Source: an uncultured Spirochaetaceae bacterium (GTDB taxonomy: Bacteria > Spirochaetota > Spirochaetia > Sphaerochaetales > Sphaerochaetaceae). From it: a stretch of DNA of 8,748 nucleotides. The notes under the pieces are model-generated. The model had not been told where the DNA came from, did no database searches, and saw only the letters and a program-made list of their open reading frames with translations. The position numbers were made by a program, and so were the translations under genes. Positions 1 through 6,860 of the stretch are shown one piece after another; position 1 is the stretch's first letter; each line of letters starts with the position of its first letter. The DNA lies in contig CANRIJ010000063.1 in NCBI GenBank assembly GCA_947630635.1, positions 1 to 8,748 of the forward strand. The letters run 5' to 3'.

Positions 1-1029
1 CTCTCCAGGATGAATTGTATCAAGAATATAGTACATATGCCTTATGGCGCACTCTCTTGCAAATATAAATGAGTTGTATCTCACAAGTCCCTTTATGACG
101 AAGTATGTGCATACGGGGCTGACTCCTCCCATATAGCCCATGCCATTCTCATTGAAATACTTGGAGCTTCTCGGAACACTTGGGAAGGGGTTATCGGTTC
201 CAAATTCACTCTCATCCTTGAGTGAATCCAAGAGATAGGAAGCATACTCATCATTCGGAATCTCTGCAAGAAGCGTATAGAAGGCGCCTATATGCTTGTT
301 TCTGATGATGTTTCCTTCCTTATCAAGGTCATAGTAGAACTGGGTCTCCTCGTCCCACATCATCGAATTCACTCTGGTCTTTATGGAGAAGTAGATTCTC
401 TTATACCTGAAAGAGAGCTCCTTATCATTGAGAATGTCGCCGATATACGACATAAAGAGGGCAAAGACAGCAATCAGAGAGTTGTAGTCCACTTCATAAT
501 ACGCATTCTCTCTAGGAAGATTTCCCATATGAGTCGCAGAATACGGAACACTGTAAAGGCCATTCTCCTGCTGATAATTTGCCTGAAGCCAGAAGTAGTA
601 CTTCTCCAAGTACGGAACAACGTCCTTCAGCCTCTTCTTGTTTCCAATCTTGTGATAAAAGACAAACTCTATGTATGGCAGAAGGGGAAGAGTTGCCCCC
701 TTTGGGTTGTCTTCAGAGAAGATGGGGTCCCTGGTCTCGATATTGTATCTCTCGGCTATCTGGCCATCTTCCCTCTGGCACTCATAAAAGAAATCAATCA
801 TTGAATATGGGCTATAGTACTGATTGCTATAGGCCAAAAAGAGCGAAGAGAGCATAGACTCATAGAGGCTGATGCTTCCATCCTCGCTATATGTCATATA
901 GCCTTCGGGAAATGGCGAATCCTTGATTCCATCATGCCATTTCTCTTCAATCCATACCCAAGTTCTATCATACATATCCACAAAATCCTGGTCATAGAAA
1001 TGGATTTGCGGAACTAGATCTTTTATCAC
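1..1029 (-). CDS. Trehalase-like/GH63-like glycoside hydrolase, 3' end missing
   Basis: This frame is open for 343 codons from a GTG at 1029 to the window edge, so the C-terminus is missing. I translated it by hand. The layout matches the (alpha/alpha)6 glycosidases of the GH37/GH63 type (MGH1-like): an N-terminal W-IEEKWHDG stretch near residue 20, DGQIAERY, NPKGATLPLLPY, then HMGNLPR at 167-173 followed by EVDYNSL at 179-185, and GGVSPVCTYFVIKGL at about 301-315. Family members usually read G-x-D-N-x-P-R at the first catalytic motif and WPPTNY/WAPTNY at the late one. Here the catalytic Asp position is Gly169, and the Trp position is Ser304. No signal peptide is visible, so a cytoplasmic enzyme is likely. 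The GTG is chosen because GGAAGGG precedes it by 8 bases; the in-frame ATG at 1122 lies upstream of the promoter's -35 box. The substrate is unknown. The family fold is fairly secure; activity is doubtful. Confidence 0.75.
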   Translation of the reverse strand, partial: MIKDLVPQIHFYDQDFVDMYDRTWVWIEEKWHDGIKDSPFPEGYMTYSEDGSISLYESMLSSLFLAYSNQYYSPYSMIDFFYECQREDGQIAERYNIETRDPIFSEDNPKGATLPLLPYIEFVFYHKIGNKKRLKDVVPYLEKYYFWLQANYQQENGLYSVPYSATHMGNLPRENAYYEVDYNSLIAVFALFMSYIGDILNDKELSFRYKRIYFSIKTRVNSMMWDEETQFYYDLDKEGNIIRNKHIGAFYTLLAEIPNDEYASYLLDSLKDESEFGTDNPFPSVPRSSKYFNENGMGYMGGVSPVCTYFVIKGLVRYNSFIFARECAIRHMYYILDTIHPGE

Positions 1030-1037
1030 TAGGCTTT

Positions 1038-1044
1038 CCCTTCC
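1038..1044 (-). promoter_or_regulatory. Ribosome binding site deciding the glycosidase start
   Basis: On the minus strand GGAAGGG ends 8 bases before GTG 1029. It supports this GTG over the in-frame ATG at 1122, which has no Shine-Dalgarno sequence and lies upstream of the likely transcript start. Confidence 0.7.
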
Positions 1045-1056
1045 TGCAAAGAAAAA

Positions 1057-1080
1057 GCGATTAATATCACTACTAATCGC
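1057..1080 (-). promoter_or_regulatory. Inverted-repeat operator candidate for the glycosidase gene
   Basis: A perfect 7-base inverted repeat, GCGATTA (1057-1063) and TAATCGC (1074-1080), has a 10-base spacer. It begins immediately downstream of the expected transcription start of the promoter at 1088-1116. A repressor bound here would block transcription, as with many sugar-responsive regulators. The regulator is not encoded in this window and its family cannot be told from the site. The spacer contains AATATCAC, which recurs upstream of the -35 box. The repeat is not followed by a T-run, so a terminator is unlikely. Confidence 0.5.
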
Positions 1081-1087
1081 AATATAG

Positions 1088-1116
1088 ATATTACAATAGG
1101 TGACTATACAAGTCAA
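1088..1116 (-). promoter_or_regulatory. Sigma-70-type promoter of the glycosidase gene
   Basis: On the minus strand TTGACT (1111-1116) is followed by a 17-base spacer and TAATAT (1088-1093). Each box differs from consensus at one position, and spacing is optimal. The expected start is near 1081, giving a leader of about 50 bases before GTG 1029. The gene can therefore be transcribed independently of the upstream lipid kinase gene. A short inverted repeat, AATAT-AG-ATATT (1081-1092), overlaps the -10 box. Confidence 0.7.
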
Positions 1117-1130
1117 ACTCATTTTTTTGC

Positions 1131-1139
1131 AATATCACT
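1131..1139. repeat. Second copy of AATATCACT flanking the promoter
   Basis: AATATCACT occurs at 1131-1139 and again at 1063-1071 inside the operator candidate, 68 bases apart, on either side of the promoter. The flanks are only loosely alike, and this copy has no perfect inverted partner. It may be an auxiliary regulator site or chance in AT-rich DNA. Confidence 0.3.
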
Positions 1140-1182
1140 CTATAATTTAAGGAATTACACAAAAAAATATAAAGTTTTTTAG

Positions 1183-2112
1183 CTATCTAATCAAATCGAT
1201 TGCACCAGGTAGGAGCTCGAGGGAAAATTGAGTTCCCTCCTTTGTGAAAATCTCTCCATCTACATGCGCCTGAACGTCTTTTTCAGAGGAGACAATCGAT
1301 ACCTTAGATGCCCTTACATAGGTAAAGTTCCTCTTGTCTCTGACATGGGCTCCCCTTAGAAAGTCCAACACGAGCTTTATTAAGCCCCATCCACTCACAA
1401 GATGGTTTGTAAACATGACATCGAATTTCCCATCATCGATAGAGGCAAGAGGAGTCATCATAAAGGCAGAGCCCATCCTTTGGCCATTGGCAATAGATAT
1501 CTGCTGGCTCTCAAGATCCCTCTCCTCTCCGTCTATAGAGAGCCTGATCTTATAGCCCTTTGGAGGATTTCTGAGAATATATAAGAAGGCCGCTATATAG
1601 CTTGGCATTCCATTAAGCCTCTTGTATTCCATAGCCCTGAAATTGACCATCGGCTCAAAGCCAAATCCGGCACCGTTGAGAAAGAACCTGCCCTCGGGAT
1701 GCTCAGGTCCCTTGCAAAGTCCCACATCTGTCTTCTTCGTCTCGCCCTTAACAATGAGATCGACGGCTTTATTCACATCAGTTGGAATCTTGGCAATCCA
1801 TGCAAAATCGTTGCCCCTGCCTAGTGGAACAATGCCCATCTTGGCTCCCTCCCTGCCAGGGGCTTTCATGATGCCATTTACAACCTCATTTACAGTGCCA
1901 TCTCCGCCTGCTGCAATAATCACCTTGAAGCCATTTCTAACTGCATTCTCGCTAAGCAGCTCTCCATGTCCCTTCTCAGAGGTATAGCCTACTACAACGT
2001 TATAGCCTCTCTTCTTGAAGCATTCGACTACATCCTTCTTCCTGCCCCCTTTTTTCCCCTTGGAGGCATTTGGATTGACTATGAGAAATGCTGGTTCGTT
2101 ATTGCTATTCAT
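1183..2112 (-). CDS. Diacylglycerol kinase family lipid kinase (YegS/DgkB type)
   Basis: The 309-residue protein has the hallmarks of the DAGK catalytic family. These are an N-terminal FLIVNPNASKGKKG loop (residues 9-22), the nucleotide-binding GGDGTVNEVVNG motif (69-80), PLGRGNDFA (96-104), an NGAGFGFE segment (146-153), GSAFMMTP followed by DDGKFDV in the C-terminal beta domain, and a late HVDGE motif (283-287). Family members phosphorylate diacylglycerol or related lipids with ATP at the inner face of the membrane; the exact lipid cannot be told. Length is typical. The ATG at 2112 is the only start that keeps the nucleotide-binding N-terminus. No Shine-Dalgarno sequence precedes it; the upstream bases are AT-rich with TATAAT almost touching the start. 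It is divergent from the MATE gene. No hairpin terminator is visible after its stop, so some read-through into the glycosidase gene is possible. Confidence 0.92.
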   Translation of the reverse strand: MNSNNEPAFLIVNPNASKGKKGGRKKDVVECFKKRGYNVVVGYTSEKGHGELLSENAVRNGFKVIIAAGGDGTVNEVVNGIMKAPGREGAKMGIVPLGRGNDFAWIAKIPTDVNKAVDLIVKGETKKTDVGLCKGPEHPEGRFFLNGAGFGFEPMVNFRAMEYKRLNGMPSYIAAFLYILRNPPKGYKIRLSIDGEERDLESQQISIANGQRMGSAFMMTPLASIDDGKFDVMFTNHLVSGWGLIKLVLDFLRGAHVRDKRNFTYVRASKVSIVSSEKDVQAHVDGEIFTKEGTQFSLELLPGAIDLIR

Positions 2113-2138
2113 AATTATAGATAATTCATTAATTTCTA

Positions 2139-2166
2139 TTGTCTTTTTATATTCATATCATATAAG
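2139..2166 (+). promoter_or_regulatory. Candidate distal promoter for the MATE operon
   Basis: TTGTCT (2139-2144), a 16-base spacer and TATAAG (2161-2166) lie in the 94-base gap between the divergent lipid kinase and MATE genes. The expected start is about 35 bases before GTG 2207. The region is AT-rich, so chance matches are likely. Confidence 0.4.
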
Positions 2167-2171
2167 TGAGC

Positions 2172-2200
2172 TTGTTTAAAGAAGCCTTAAATTCTAAATT
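2172..2200 (+). promoter_or_regulatory. Candidate proximal promoter giving a leaderless MATE mRNA
   Basis: TTGTTT (2172-2177), a 17-base spacer and TAAATT (2195-2200) place the expected transcript start at or next to GTG 2207, six bases after the -10 box. The GTG lacks any Shine-Dalgarno sequence, which fits leaderless initiation. This competes with the distal candidate at 2139-2166. Confidence 0.4.
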
Positions 2201-2206
2201 GTACTG

Positions 2207-3601
2207 GTGCGTGTACTCAGTAGGGAAATGCTAAAGAGCCTATTTGCAATTTCCGTCCCAATAATGCTTCAGAATCTCTTGGTCACCTCTTTGTCCTTTG
2301 TGGATACCCTGATGATTGGATCGCTGGGAAAAGAGGCAATTGCCGCCGTTGGGGTTGCAAACCAGATGTTCTTCATAATCACGCTATTCTTCTTTGGGCT
2401 CTCATCTGGATGCTCAGTCTTTCTTTCCCAGTTCTTTGGCGCCGGCGACTGGGAATCAATGAGGAAATCAGCCTCTTTTGCCCTTATGATAAGCCTAGCC
2501 GGATCTATACTGCTCTCATTCCTGTCATTTGCTTTCCCAGATATAATTGTTGGCATATTCACAGAAGACCCCCTTGTAATTGCTCCGGGAGTCTCATATC
2601 TGAGAACTGTCGCACTATCATACGTGTTCTCTGCTGTATCTGCCATATTCTCCGCGGGCTTTAGATCAACGGGAAAATCGTATATCCCTCTCTTGATATC
2701 ACTCTGCTCGCTCTCGCTCAATGCATTTGGAAACTACCTCTTGATATTCGGAATTGGACCCTTTCCAAGACTTGAGGTAGAGGGAGCGGCCCTCGCAACC
2801 CTCTTCTCGAGAATAGCCGAGTGCCTCCTATTGATAATCATCGCATACAAGAGAAAAGAGCCATTCAGGGTCTCATTTAAGAAGGGAAAGCTGAGGCTGA
2901 GTTCGAAGTTTATAAAGACATATCTTATTACAGCCATGCCAATACTTTTGAATGAGTGCCTCTGGTCACTTGGCATGGTCTTATATAAAGTCGCCTACTC
3001 TAGTCTTGGAACATCGGCCCTCGCAACTGCAAATATCTCTGAAGGAATACAGGACTTCTTCTTTATTGTTGCACTGGGAATGGGAAATGGAGCTGCAATT
3101 GTAATTGGAAACACTCTTGGAAAGGGCGAGAGAAAGAGGGCCATATCCTATGGATACCAGATAGAGCTTATGTCGCTATTTGTCGGAATACTCATGGGAA
3201 TCCTCGAATATAGCCTATCGCCCATCTTTGCCTCATGGTTCAACGTAGAGGATCAAATTAAGGAGCTTGCAATTGCCTCTATCAGGGTAAACTCGCTTCT
3301 GATGCCAATAAGAACACTGAACAATACGATTATCATCGGCATTCTCAGAGGCGGAGCAGATACTCGCTATTCGCTTATATCGGAGATATCGTGCGTCTAC
3401 CTCTTAGGAGTGCCCGCAGCATTTATAAGCGCAGATCTATTTCACCTTCCCCTTAACCTTGTATACCTTGCAGTATCAATTGAGGAGGTGGGAAAACTCG
3501 TTCTAGGCCTTATAAGGCTCTTCAGCAAAAAATGGGCAAATACAATCACAGAAGAGGAAAAGAAGAGAGCTATGCTTACTCAGGCCACTATTCTGCTATA
3601 A
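2207..3601 (+). CDS. MATE family multidrug/Na+ efflux transporter
   Basis: The 464-residue protein is a polytopic inner-membrane transporter of the MATE (MatE, NorM/DinF-like) family, which exports cationic drugs or metabolites in exchange for Na+ or H+. The two-lobe repeat shows: the first half opens with FAISVPIMLQN and VDTLMIGSLG (32-41) and contains GFRSTGK (151-157). The second half opens with AMPILLNECLW (about 243-253) and has the matching GILRGGADTRYS (378-389). Between them lie VEGAALAT (191-198) and a basic loop at about 214-236. About twelve hydrophobic segments are present, and length is typical. I kept the GTG start because residues 4-12 (LSREMLKSL) resemble the usual MATE N-terminus. 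ATG 2228 is an alternative, but AGGG lies only about two bases ahead of it. It is the first gene of the plus-strand cluster, ending 7 bases before the next start. The substrate is unknown. Confidence 0.93.
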   Translation: MRVLSREMLKSLFAISVPIMLQNLLVTSLSFVDTLMIGSLGKEAIAAVGVANQMFFIITLFFFGLSSGCSVFLSQFFGAGDWESMRKSASFALMISLAGSILLSFLSFAFPDIIVGIFTEDPLVIAPGVSYLRTVALSYVFSAVSAIFSAGFRSTGKSYIPLLISLCSLSLNAFGNYLLIFGIGPFPRLEVEGAALATLFSRIAECLLLIIIAYKRKEPFRVSFKKGKLRLSSKFIKTYLITAMPILLNECLWSLGMVLYKVAYSSLGTSALATANISEGIQDFFFIVALGMGNGAAIVIGNTLGKGERKRAISYGYQIELMSLFVGILMGILEYSLSPIFASWFNVEDQIKELAIASIRVNSLLMPIRTLNNTIIIGILRGGADTRYSLISEISCVYLLGVPAAFISADLFHLPLNLVYLAVSIEEVGKLVLGLIRLFSKKWANTITEEEKKRAMLTQATILL

Positions 3602-3602
3602 T
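3597..3602 (+). promoter_or_regulatory. Extended -10 box at the nagA start
   Basis: TGC-TATAAT is a perfect extended -10 that overlaps the MATE stop codon and ends six bases before GTG 3609. Only a weak -35 (CTTACT, 3575-3580) is seen. It would start a transcript at the GTG itself. It may be an internal promoter separating nagA and later genes from MATE. Confidence 0.4.
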
Positions 3603-3608
3603 GAAAGC

Positions 3609-4739
3609 GTGAAGGAGAAAAGACTTAAGAGCCTCAATATAGTCCTTGATGACTCTCTTATATTTGGAGAGATATCGATTGAGAATGGAAAAATAGCATC
3701 GATATCAAAGACGGGTGACTTCAAAGACGATTGCCCCATTCTCATCCCCTCCTTCATAGATACCCACATACATGGCTACGGCGGCTATGGAACTGATGAT
3801 GGGGATGCTCTGAGCATCGTAAAAATGTCCTCTGCCCTCTTAGAGAGCGGAAGTCTCTCATACTTTCCAACGATATACACCAATCCGCTAGATAAGATGA
3901 TCAAAGACATCAAAGCAGTTGTGGAAGCAAATAGGGAGGGCCTTGGCGCCTCCATACTTGGCATACACATAGAGGGACCATTTATATCCGAGAAAAGAAA
4001 AGGCGCCCAAAGTAGATCTGGCATTCTCGCCCCATCAATAGAGAGCTTCAATGCACTTTATAAGGCATCAGAGGGACTATTGAAGGCAATGACCATTGCG
4101 CCAGAGATCGAGAATATCGAATCTGTCATAAAAGAGGCAGAGAAAAACGGCATTGCCCTTCTTCAAGGGCATACAGATGCAGACTACAGAACATCAATAG
4201 ACAAAATCGAACTAGGCGCAAATGGAGCAACACACCTTTTTAATGCCATGACTCAGATGACTCAGAGGGCTCCTGGCGTTGTTGGCGCCTTTCTGGAGAG
4301 AAGAGATACCACTGCAGAGATTATACTGGACGGAAAGCACGTACATAAGGCAGTAGCAAAAGCTGCAATAAATGCAAAGGGAGTCGATTCAATAATTGGA
4401 ATAACAGACTCTCTATCCCCTACAGGCAAAAAAGAGGGTCCCTTCTTTGCAAATGGGAGAGAAGTCACTGAAAGAGATGGGCTTTGGGTAACCAAGGGAA
4501 ATGAAAGCCTAATACAAGGCTCATCTCTTACCCTCTTAAAGGCTTTCCAGAATCTAATATCGTGGGGCTATTCGCTAGTTGAAAGCGTTAAGATGACAAG
4601 CTCAAATGCAGCGAGGCGATACTCGCTTACAGGGCGTGGCTATATAAGAGAGGGATATATAGCAGACCTCTTGGTTCTGAAGAAAAATCTATCAATAGAT
4701 TCAATATACCAAAATGGGGAGGAGAAGAATGTGGTATGA
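3609..4739 (+). CDS. nagA: N-acetylglucosamine-6-phosphate deacetylase
   Basis: The 376-residue amidohydrolase removes acetate from GlcNAc-6-phosphate to give glucosamine-6-phosphate, a cytoplasmic step in amino-sugar and cell-wall sugar catabolism. In order it shows DTHIHG (51-56), HIEGPF with metal-binding Glu122, GHTDAD with His188, GATHLFNAM with His209, DGKHVH (241-246), the catalytic Asp267 in TDS, and a C-terminal beta-strand cap after SSNAARRYSL. Length is normal. Two conserved spots differ. The usual KGAH reads KGAQ (131-134), removing a His thought to contact the substrate, and the usual AGS reads QGS (303-305). GTG 3609 is the only usable start; it has no Shine-Dalgarno sequence and lies 7 bases after the MATE stop. 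Translation may be coupled to MATE or leaderless from the TATAAT at 3597. No nagB is nearby. Confidence 0.93.
   Translation: MKEKRLKSLNIVLDDSLIFGEISIENGKIASISKTGDFKDDCPILIPSFIDTHIHGYGGYGTDDGDALSIVKMSSALLESGSLSYFPTIYTNPLDKMIKDIKAVVEANREGLGASILGIHIEGPFISEKRKGAQSRSGILAPSIESFNALYKASEGLLKAMTIAPEIENIESVIKEAEKNGIALLQGHTDADYRTSIDKIELGANGATHLFNAMTQMTQRAPGVVGAFLERRDTTAEIILDGKHVHKAVAKAAINAKGVDSIIGITDSLSPTGKKEGPFFANGREVTERDGLWVTKGNESLIQGSSLTLLKAFQNLISWGYSLVESVKMTSSNAARRYSLTGRGYIREGYIADLLVLKKNLSIDSIYQNGEEKNVV
4718..4724 (+). promoter_or_regulatory. Ribosome binding site deciding the pepD start
   Basis: A strong purine-rich GGAGGAG (4718-4724) ends four bases before ATG 4729, with the GGAGG core six bases away. 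It lies inside the end of nagA and overlaps the alternative in-frame ATG at 4714, which it therefore argues against. Confidence 0.75.
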
Positions 4740-6168
4740 CAATCTAGAAAACAAGAATCTCTGGAGAATATTCAATGCGATATCCGAAATACCCAGAGAG
4801 AGCGGACATGAGGAAAAGATAAGGGAGTTTCTCGTCTCTTGGGCAAAAGAGCACAATCTCGAAGCCAAAATAGACAGAGCTGGAAATGTGATTATAAAGG
4901 CAGAGGCAACAAAGGGCATGGAAAAGAAAGAGCCCCTTGCCCTTCAGGCCCATATGGATATGGTATGCGTCAAGAAAGAGGGCTCTAAGCATGACTTCAG
5001 AAAGGACCCCATAGAGATTCTGGCAAAGAACGGAAAGCTTGTTGCCAAAGACACCTCTCTTGGAGCCGACAATGGAATTGGAATGGCAATTGCAATGGAT
5101 GCCCTCAGCGACAAAGAACTCGAGCATGGAAGACTTGAGGCAATATTCACATTCAGCGAGGAGACTGGACTCAATGGGGCATTCCAGCTAGAAGAGAAAG
5201 ACGTAGTCTCAAGACGCCTAATCAATCTCGATAGCGAAGAGGAGGGCATCTTCTACATCGGATGCGCAGGCGGCGTGGATATTACCGCAGACTATGAGAA
5301 TATGAGCCCAGAGAGCGTAACAAAGGGCAAGGCGCTAAGAGTAAAAGCCTCTGGAATGCTAGGAGGACACTCTGGAGGAGAGATCCACAAAGAGAGGGCA
5401 AATGCAATCAAGGTCCTTGCCAGAGCACTCTATACCATACAGAAAGACCAAGACCTCCTTCTTTCGGATATAAAAGGCGGTACACGAAGAAATGTCATCC
5501 CATCTAGCGCAGAGGCCCTAATTGTGGTAAATGACGCTGATAAGGCTCGCCGCGCCATAAGCGAGCTTCAGAAAAAGCTCTCGGATGAGTACTCTCTCTC
5601 AGATCCAAATATCAGACTGGATGTCGAAGAAGAGAGCCTCCCAGATAGAGCATTAAGCGACTTCGACTCCTATGATGTAATAGGAGTTCTCTACTCCTCT
5701 CCAAATGGAGTAAGAGCAATGTCTTTAAAGACCCCAGGGATCGTAGAAACCTCCTCAAATCTGGCAGTTGTGTCAATGAAGAATATGAAGGTGTTTGTAG
5801 AGTGGTCAGTAAGAAGCCTTGTTGAGAGCCTCAGAGACAATACTGCCGATGAGATTATCGCTCTTGCCTCTCTCTGCGGCTTCAATGCCAAAGCAGGCTC
5901 TGCATATCCCGGATGGGCTCCAAACCCAAACTCAAGTCTCTCAAAAGAGCTTAGAGAGGCATATAGAGAGTTCACTGGAAAGGACCCTGTTGTCACATCG
6001 ATACACGCAGGCCTTGAATGCGGAATAATCAACGACCGCGTTAAGGGAATGGACTCAATCTCAATCGGGCCCGATCTATTTGATGTGCACTCTGTGAATG
6101 AGAACCTGGATATAAAGAGCGCAGAGAGACTCGACGACTTTATCAAGGCATTTTTATCCAAGAAATGA
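4729..6168 (+). CDS. pepD: Aminoacyl-histidine dipeptidase (Xaa-His dipeptidase, M20C)
   Basis: The 479-residue cytoplasmic metallopeptidase of family M20C hydrolyses Xaa-His dipeptides such as carnosine and many other dipeptides. It has the full M20 co-catalytic zinc set. This is LQAHMDMV (His75, Asp77), LGADNGIG (Asp114), the catalytic SEETG (Glu144-Glu145), NLDSEEEG (Asp168) and, near the C-terminus, HSVNE (His454). The lid domain carries GMLGGHSGGEIH, typical of PepD, followed by NVIPSSAEA. Late IHAGLECGII is also typical. Length matches E. coli PepD. I begin at ATG 4729, five codons inside the longest frame, because GGAGGAG sits just ahead. It overlaps nagA by 11 bases and its stop overlaps the next start as ATGA, so translational coupling on both sides is likely. 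It probably completes degradation of imported or recycled peptides. Confidence 0.95.
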   Translation: MWYDNLENKNLWRIFNAISEIPRESGHEEKIREFLVSWAKEHNLEAKIDRAGNVIIKAEATKGMEKKEPLALQAHMDMVCVKKEGSKHDFRKDPIEILAKNGKLVAKDTSLGADNGIGMAIAMDALSDKELEHGRLEAIFTFSEETGLNGAFQLEEKDVVSRRLINLDSEEEGIFYIGCAGGVDITADYENMSPESVTKGKALRVKASGMLGGHSGGEIHKERANAIKVLARALYTIQKDQDLLLSDIKGGTRRNVIPSSAEALIVVNDADKARRAISELQKKLSDEYSLSDPNIRLDVEEESLPDRALSDFDSYDVIGVLYSSPNGVRAMSLKTPGIVETSSNLAVVSMKNMKVFVEWSVRSLVESLRDNTADEIIALASLCGFNAKAGSAYPGWAPNPNSSLSKELREAYREFTGKDPVVTSIHAGLECGIINDRVKGMDSISIGPDLFDVHSVNENLDIKSAERLDDFIKAFLSKK

Positions 6169-6860
6169 AGAGAATAGCAATCGCATCGGCAAGGCAGAGC
6201 CCAATAGGCTCTACCTTCAACTACAAGCAAGACTTCATAAATGAGTCCTATGTTGAGGCCATATTCAAATCCGGGGCACTAGGATATATTCTCCCATTTA
6301 CAGACCCGCCAAATGCCCTGGACCTCTTAGATGGGTTTGATGCGCTTCTCCTTCCAGGAGGAGAGGACATTGACCCGCTTGTATATGGAGCAGAAGAGAC
6401 CTATTCAATAAACAGAGACGCTGCACTGGATAGACTCCAGATAGCCCTAGTTCATGCGGCAATGAGGCTCGAGATACCGATTCTGGGAATATGCAGGGGA
6501 CTCCAGATAATAAATATCACCCTTGGGGGAACGCTCTATCAGGATATAAAGCGAGAGTTCTCCCAAAAAGTAAATCACCTCAGGCTCGATATCCCCTACT
6601 CAGCCGCACACACTGTAAAAATAGAGAGTGACTCATTTCTCTACAGAGCCTTCAAGAGAGAGATTCTTGATGTAAACAGCGTTCACCATCAGGGGATAAA
6701 GGACCTTGGGTATGGGCTTAAGGCCACAGCAATCTCCCCCGATGGACTTATTGAGGCAATAGAGGGAGAGAACATGGTTGGCGTGCAGTGGCATCCTGAG
6801 GCAGAGTACCGCGAGATGCAGGATATCTTCAGGCTCTTCATTGAGGAGTACATACCTTGA
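6165..6860 (+). CDS. Class-I glutamine amidotransferase-like gamma-glutamyl hydrolase (peptidase C26, PuuD-like)
   Basis: The 231-residue protein has the catalytic triad of class-I amidotransferase-like hydrolases: nucleophile Cys110 in GICRGLQ (108-114), and His210 and Glu212 in VQWHPEAE. PGGEDIDPLVYG (64-75) and VNSVHHQGIK (170-179) are signature segments of the peptidase C26 group, which contains PuuD (gamma-glutamyl-GABA hydrolase) and other gamma-glutamyl amide or peptide hydrolases. It acts in the cytoplasm. Length is slightly short of E. coli PuuD but complete. The start overlaps the pepD stop by four bases (ATGA) with only a weak upstream purine stretch, so re-initiation after pepD is likely. 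No other putrescine pathway gene is present, so the PuuD reaction is not supported. Next to a dipeptidase, a role on gamma-glutamyl peptides is a reasonable inference. Confidence 0.88.
   Translation: MKRIAIASARQSPIGSTFNYKQDFINESYVEAIFKSGALGYILPFTDPPNALDLLDGFDALLLPGGEDIDPLVYGAEETYSINRDAALDRLQIALVHAAMRLEIPILGICRGLQIINITLGGTLYQDIKREFSQKVNHLRLDIPYSAAHTVKIESDSFLYRAFKREILDVNSVHHQGIKDLGYGLKATAISPDGLIEAIEGENMVGVQWHPEAEYREMQDIFRLFIEEYIP
6843..6848 (+). promoter_or_regulatory. Ribosome binding site for the TTG-started gene
   Basis: GAGGAG ends eight bases before TTG 6857, within the last codons of the C26 hydrolase gene. It supports the unusual TTG start, which overlaps the upstream stop as TTGA. Confidence 0.65.

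Noticed and set aside
292..804. A 170-residue plus-strand open frame
   Set aside because: It is opposite the glycosidase gene, whose minus-strand frame is open from 1029 to the window edge and has family motifs; the plus-strand protein has none.
1029..1122. ATG 1122 as the glycosidase start, 31 codons longer
   Set aside because: It lies upstream of the TTGACT-17-TAATAT promoter's -35 box and has no Shine-Dalgarno sequence. GTG 1029 has GGAAGGG at proper spacing. The intervening codons read plausibly, so some doubt remains.
1149..1182. AT-rich stretch after the lipid kinase stop, with A-run and T-run, as a terminator
   Set aside because: The possible stem is only A:T pairs with no GC core, so I could not support an intrinsic terminator.
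4714..4728. ATG 4714 as the pepD start
   Set aside because: The five extra codons are themselves the GGAGGAG ribosome site for ATG 4729.
5691..6230. A 179-residue minus-strand open frame
   Set aside because: It lies antisense to pepD, which has complete M20 motifs; the antisense translation shows no motif and no ribosome site of note.
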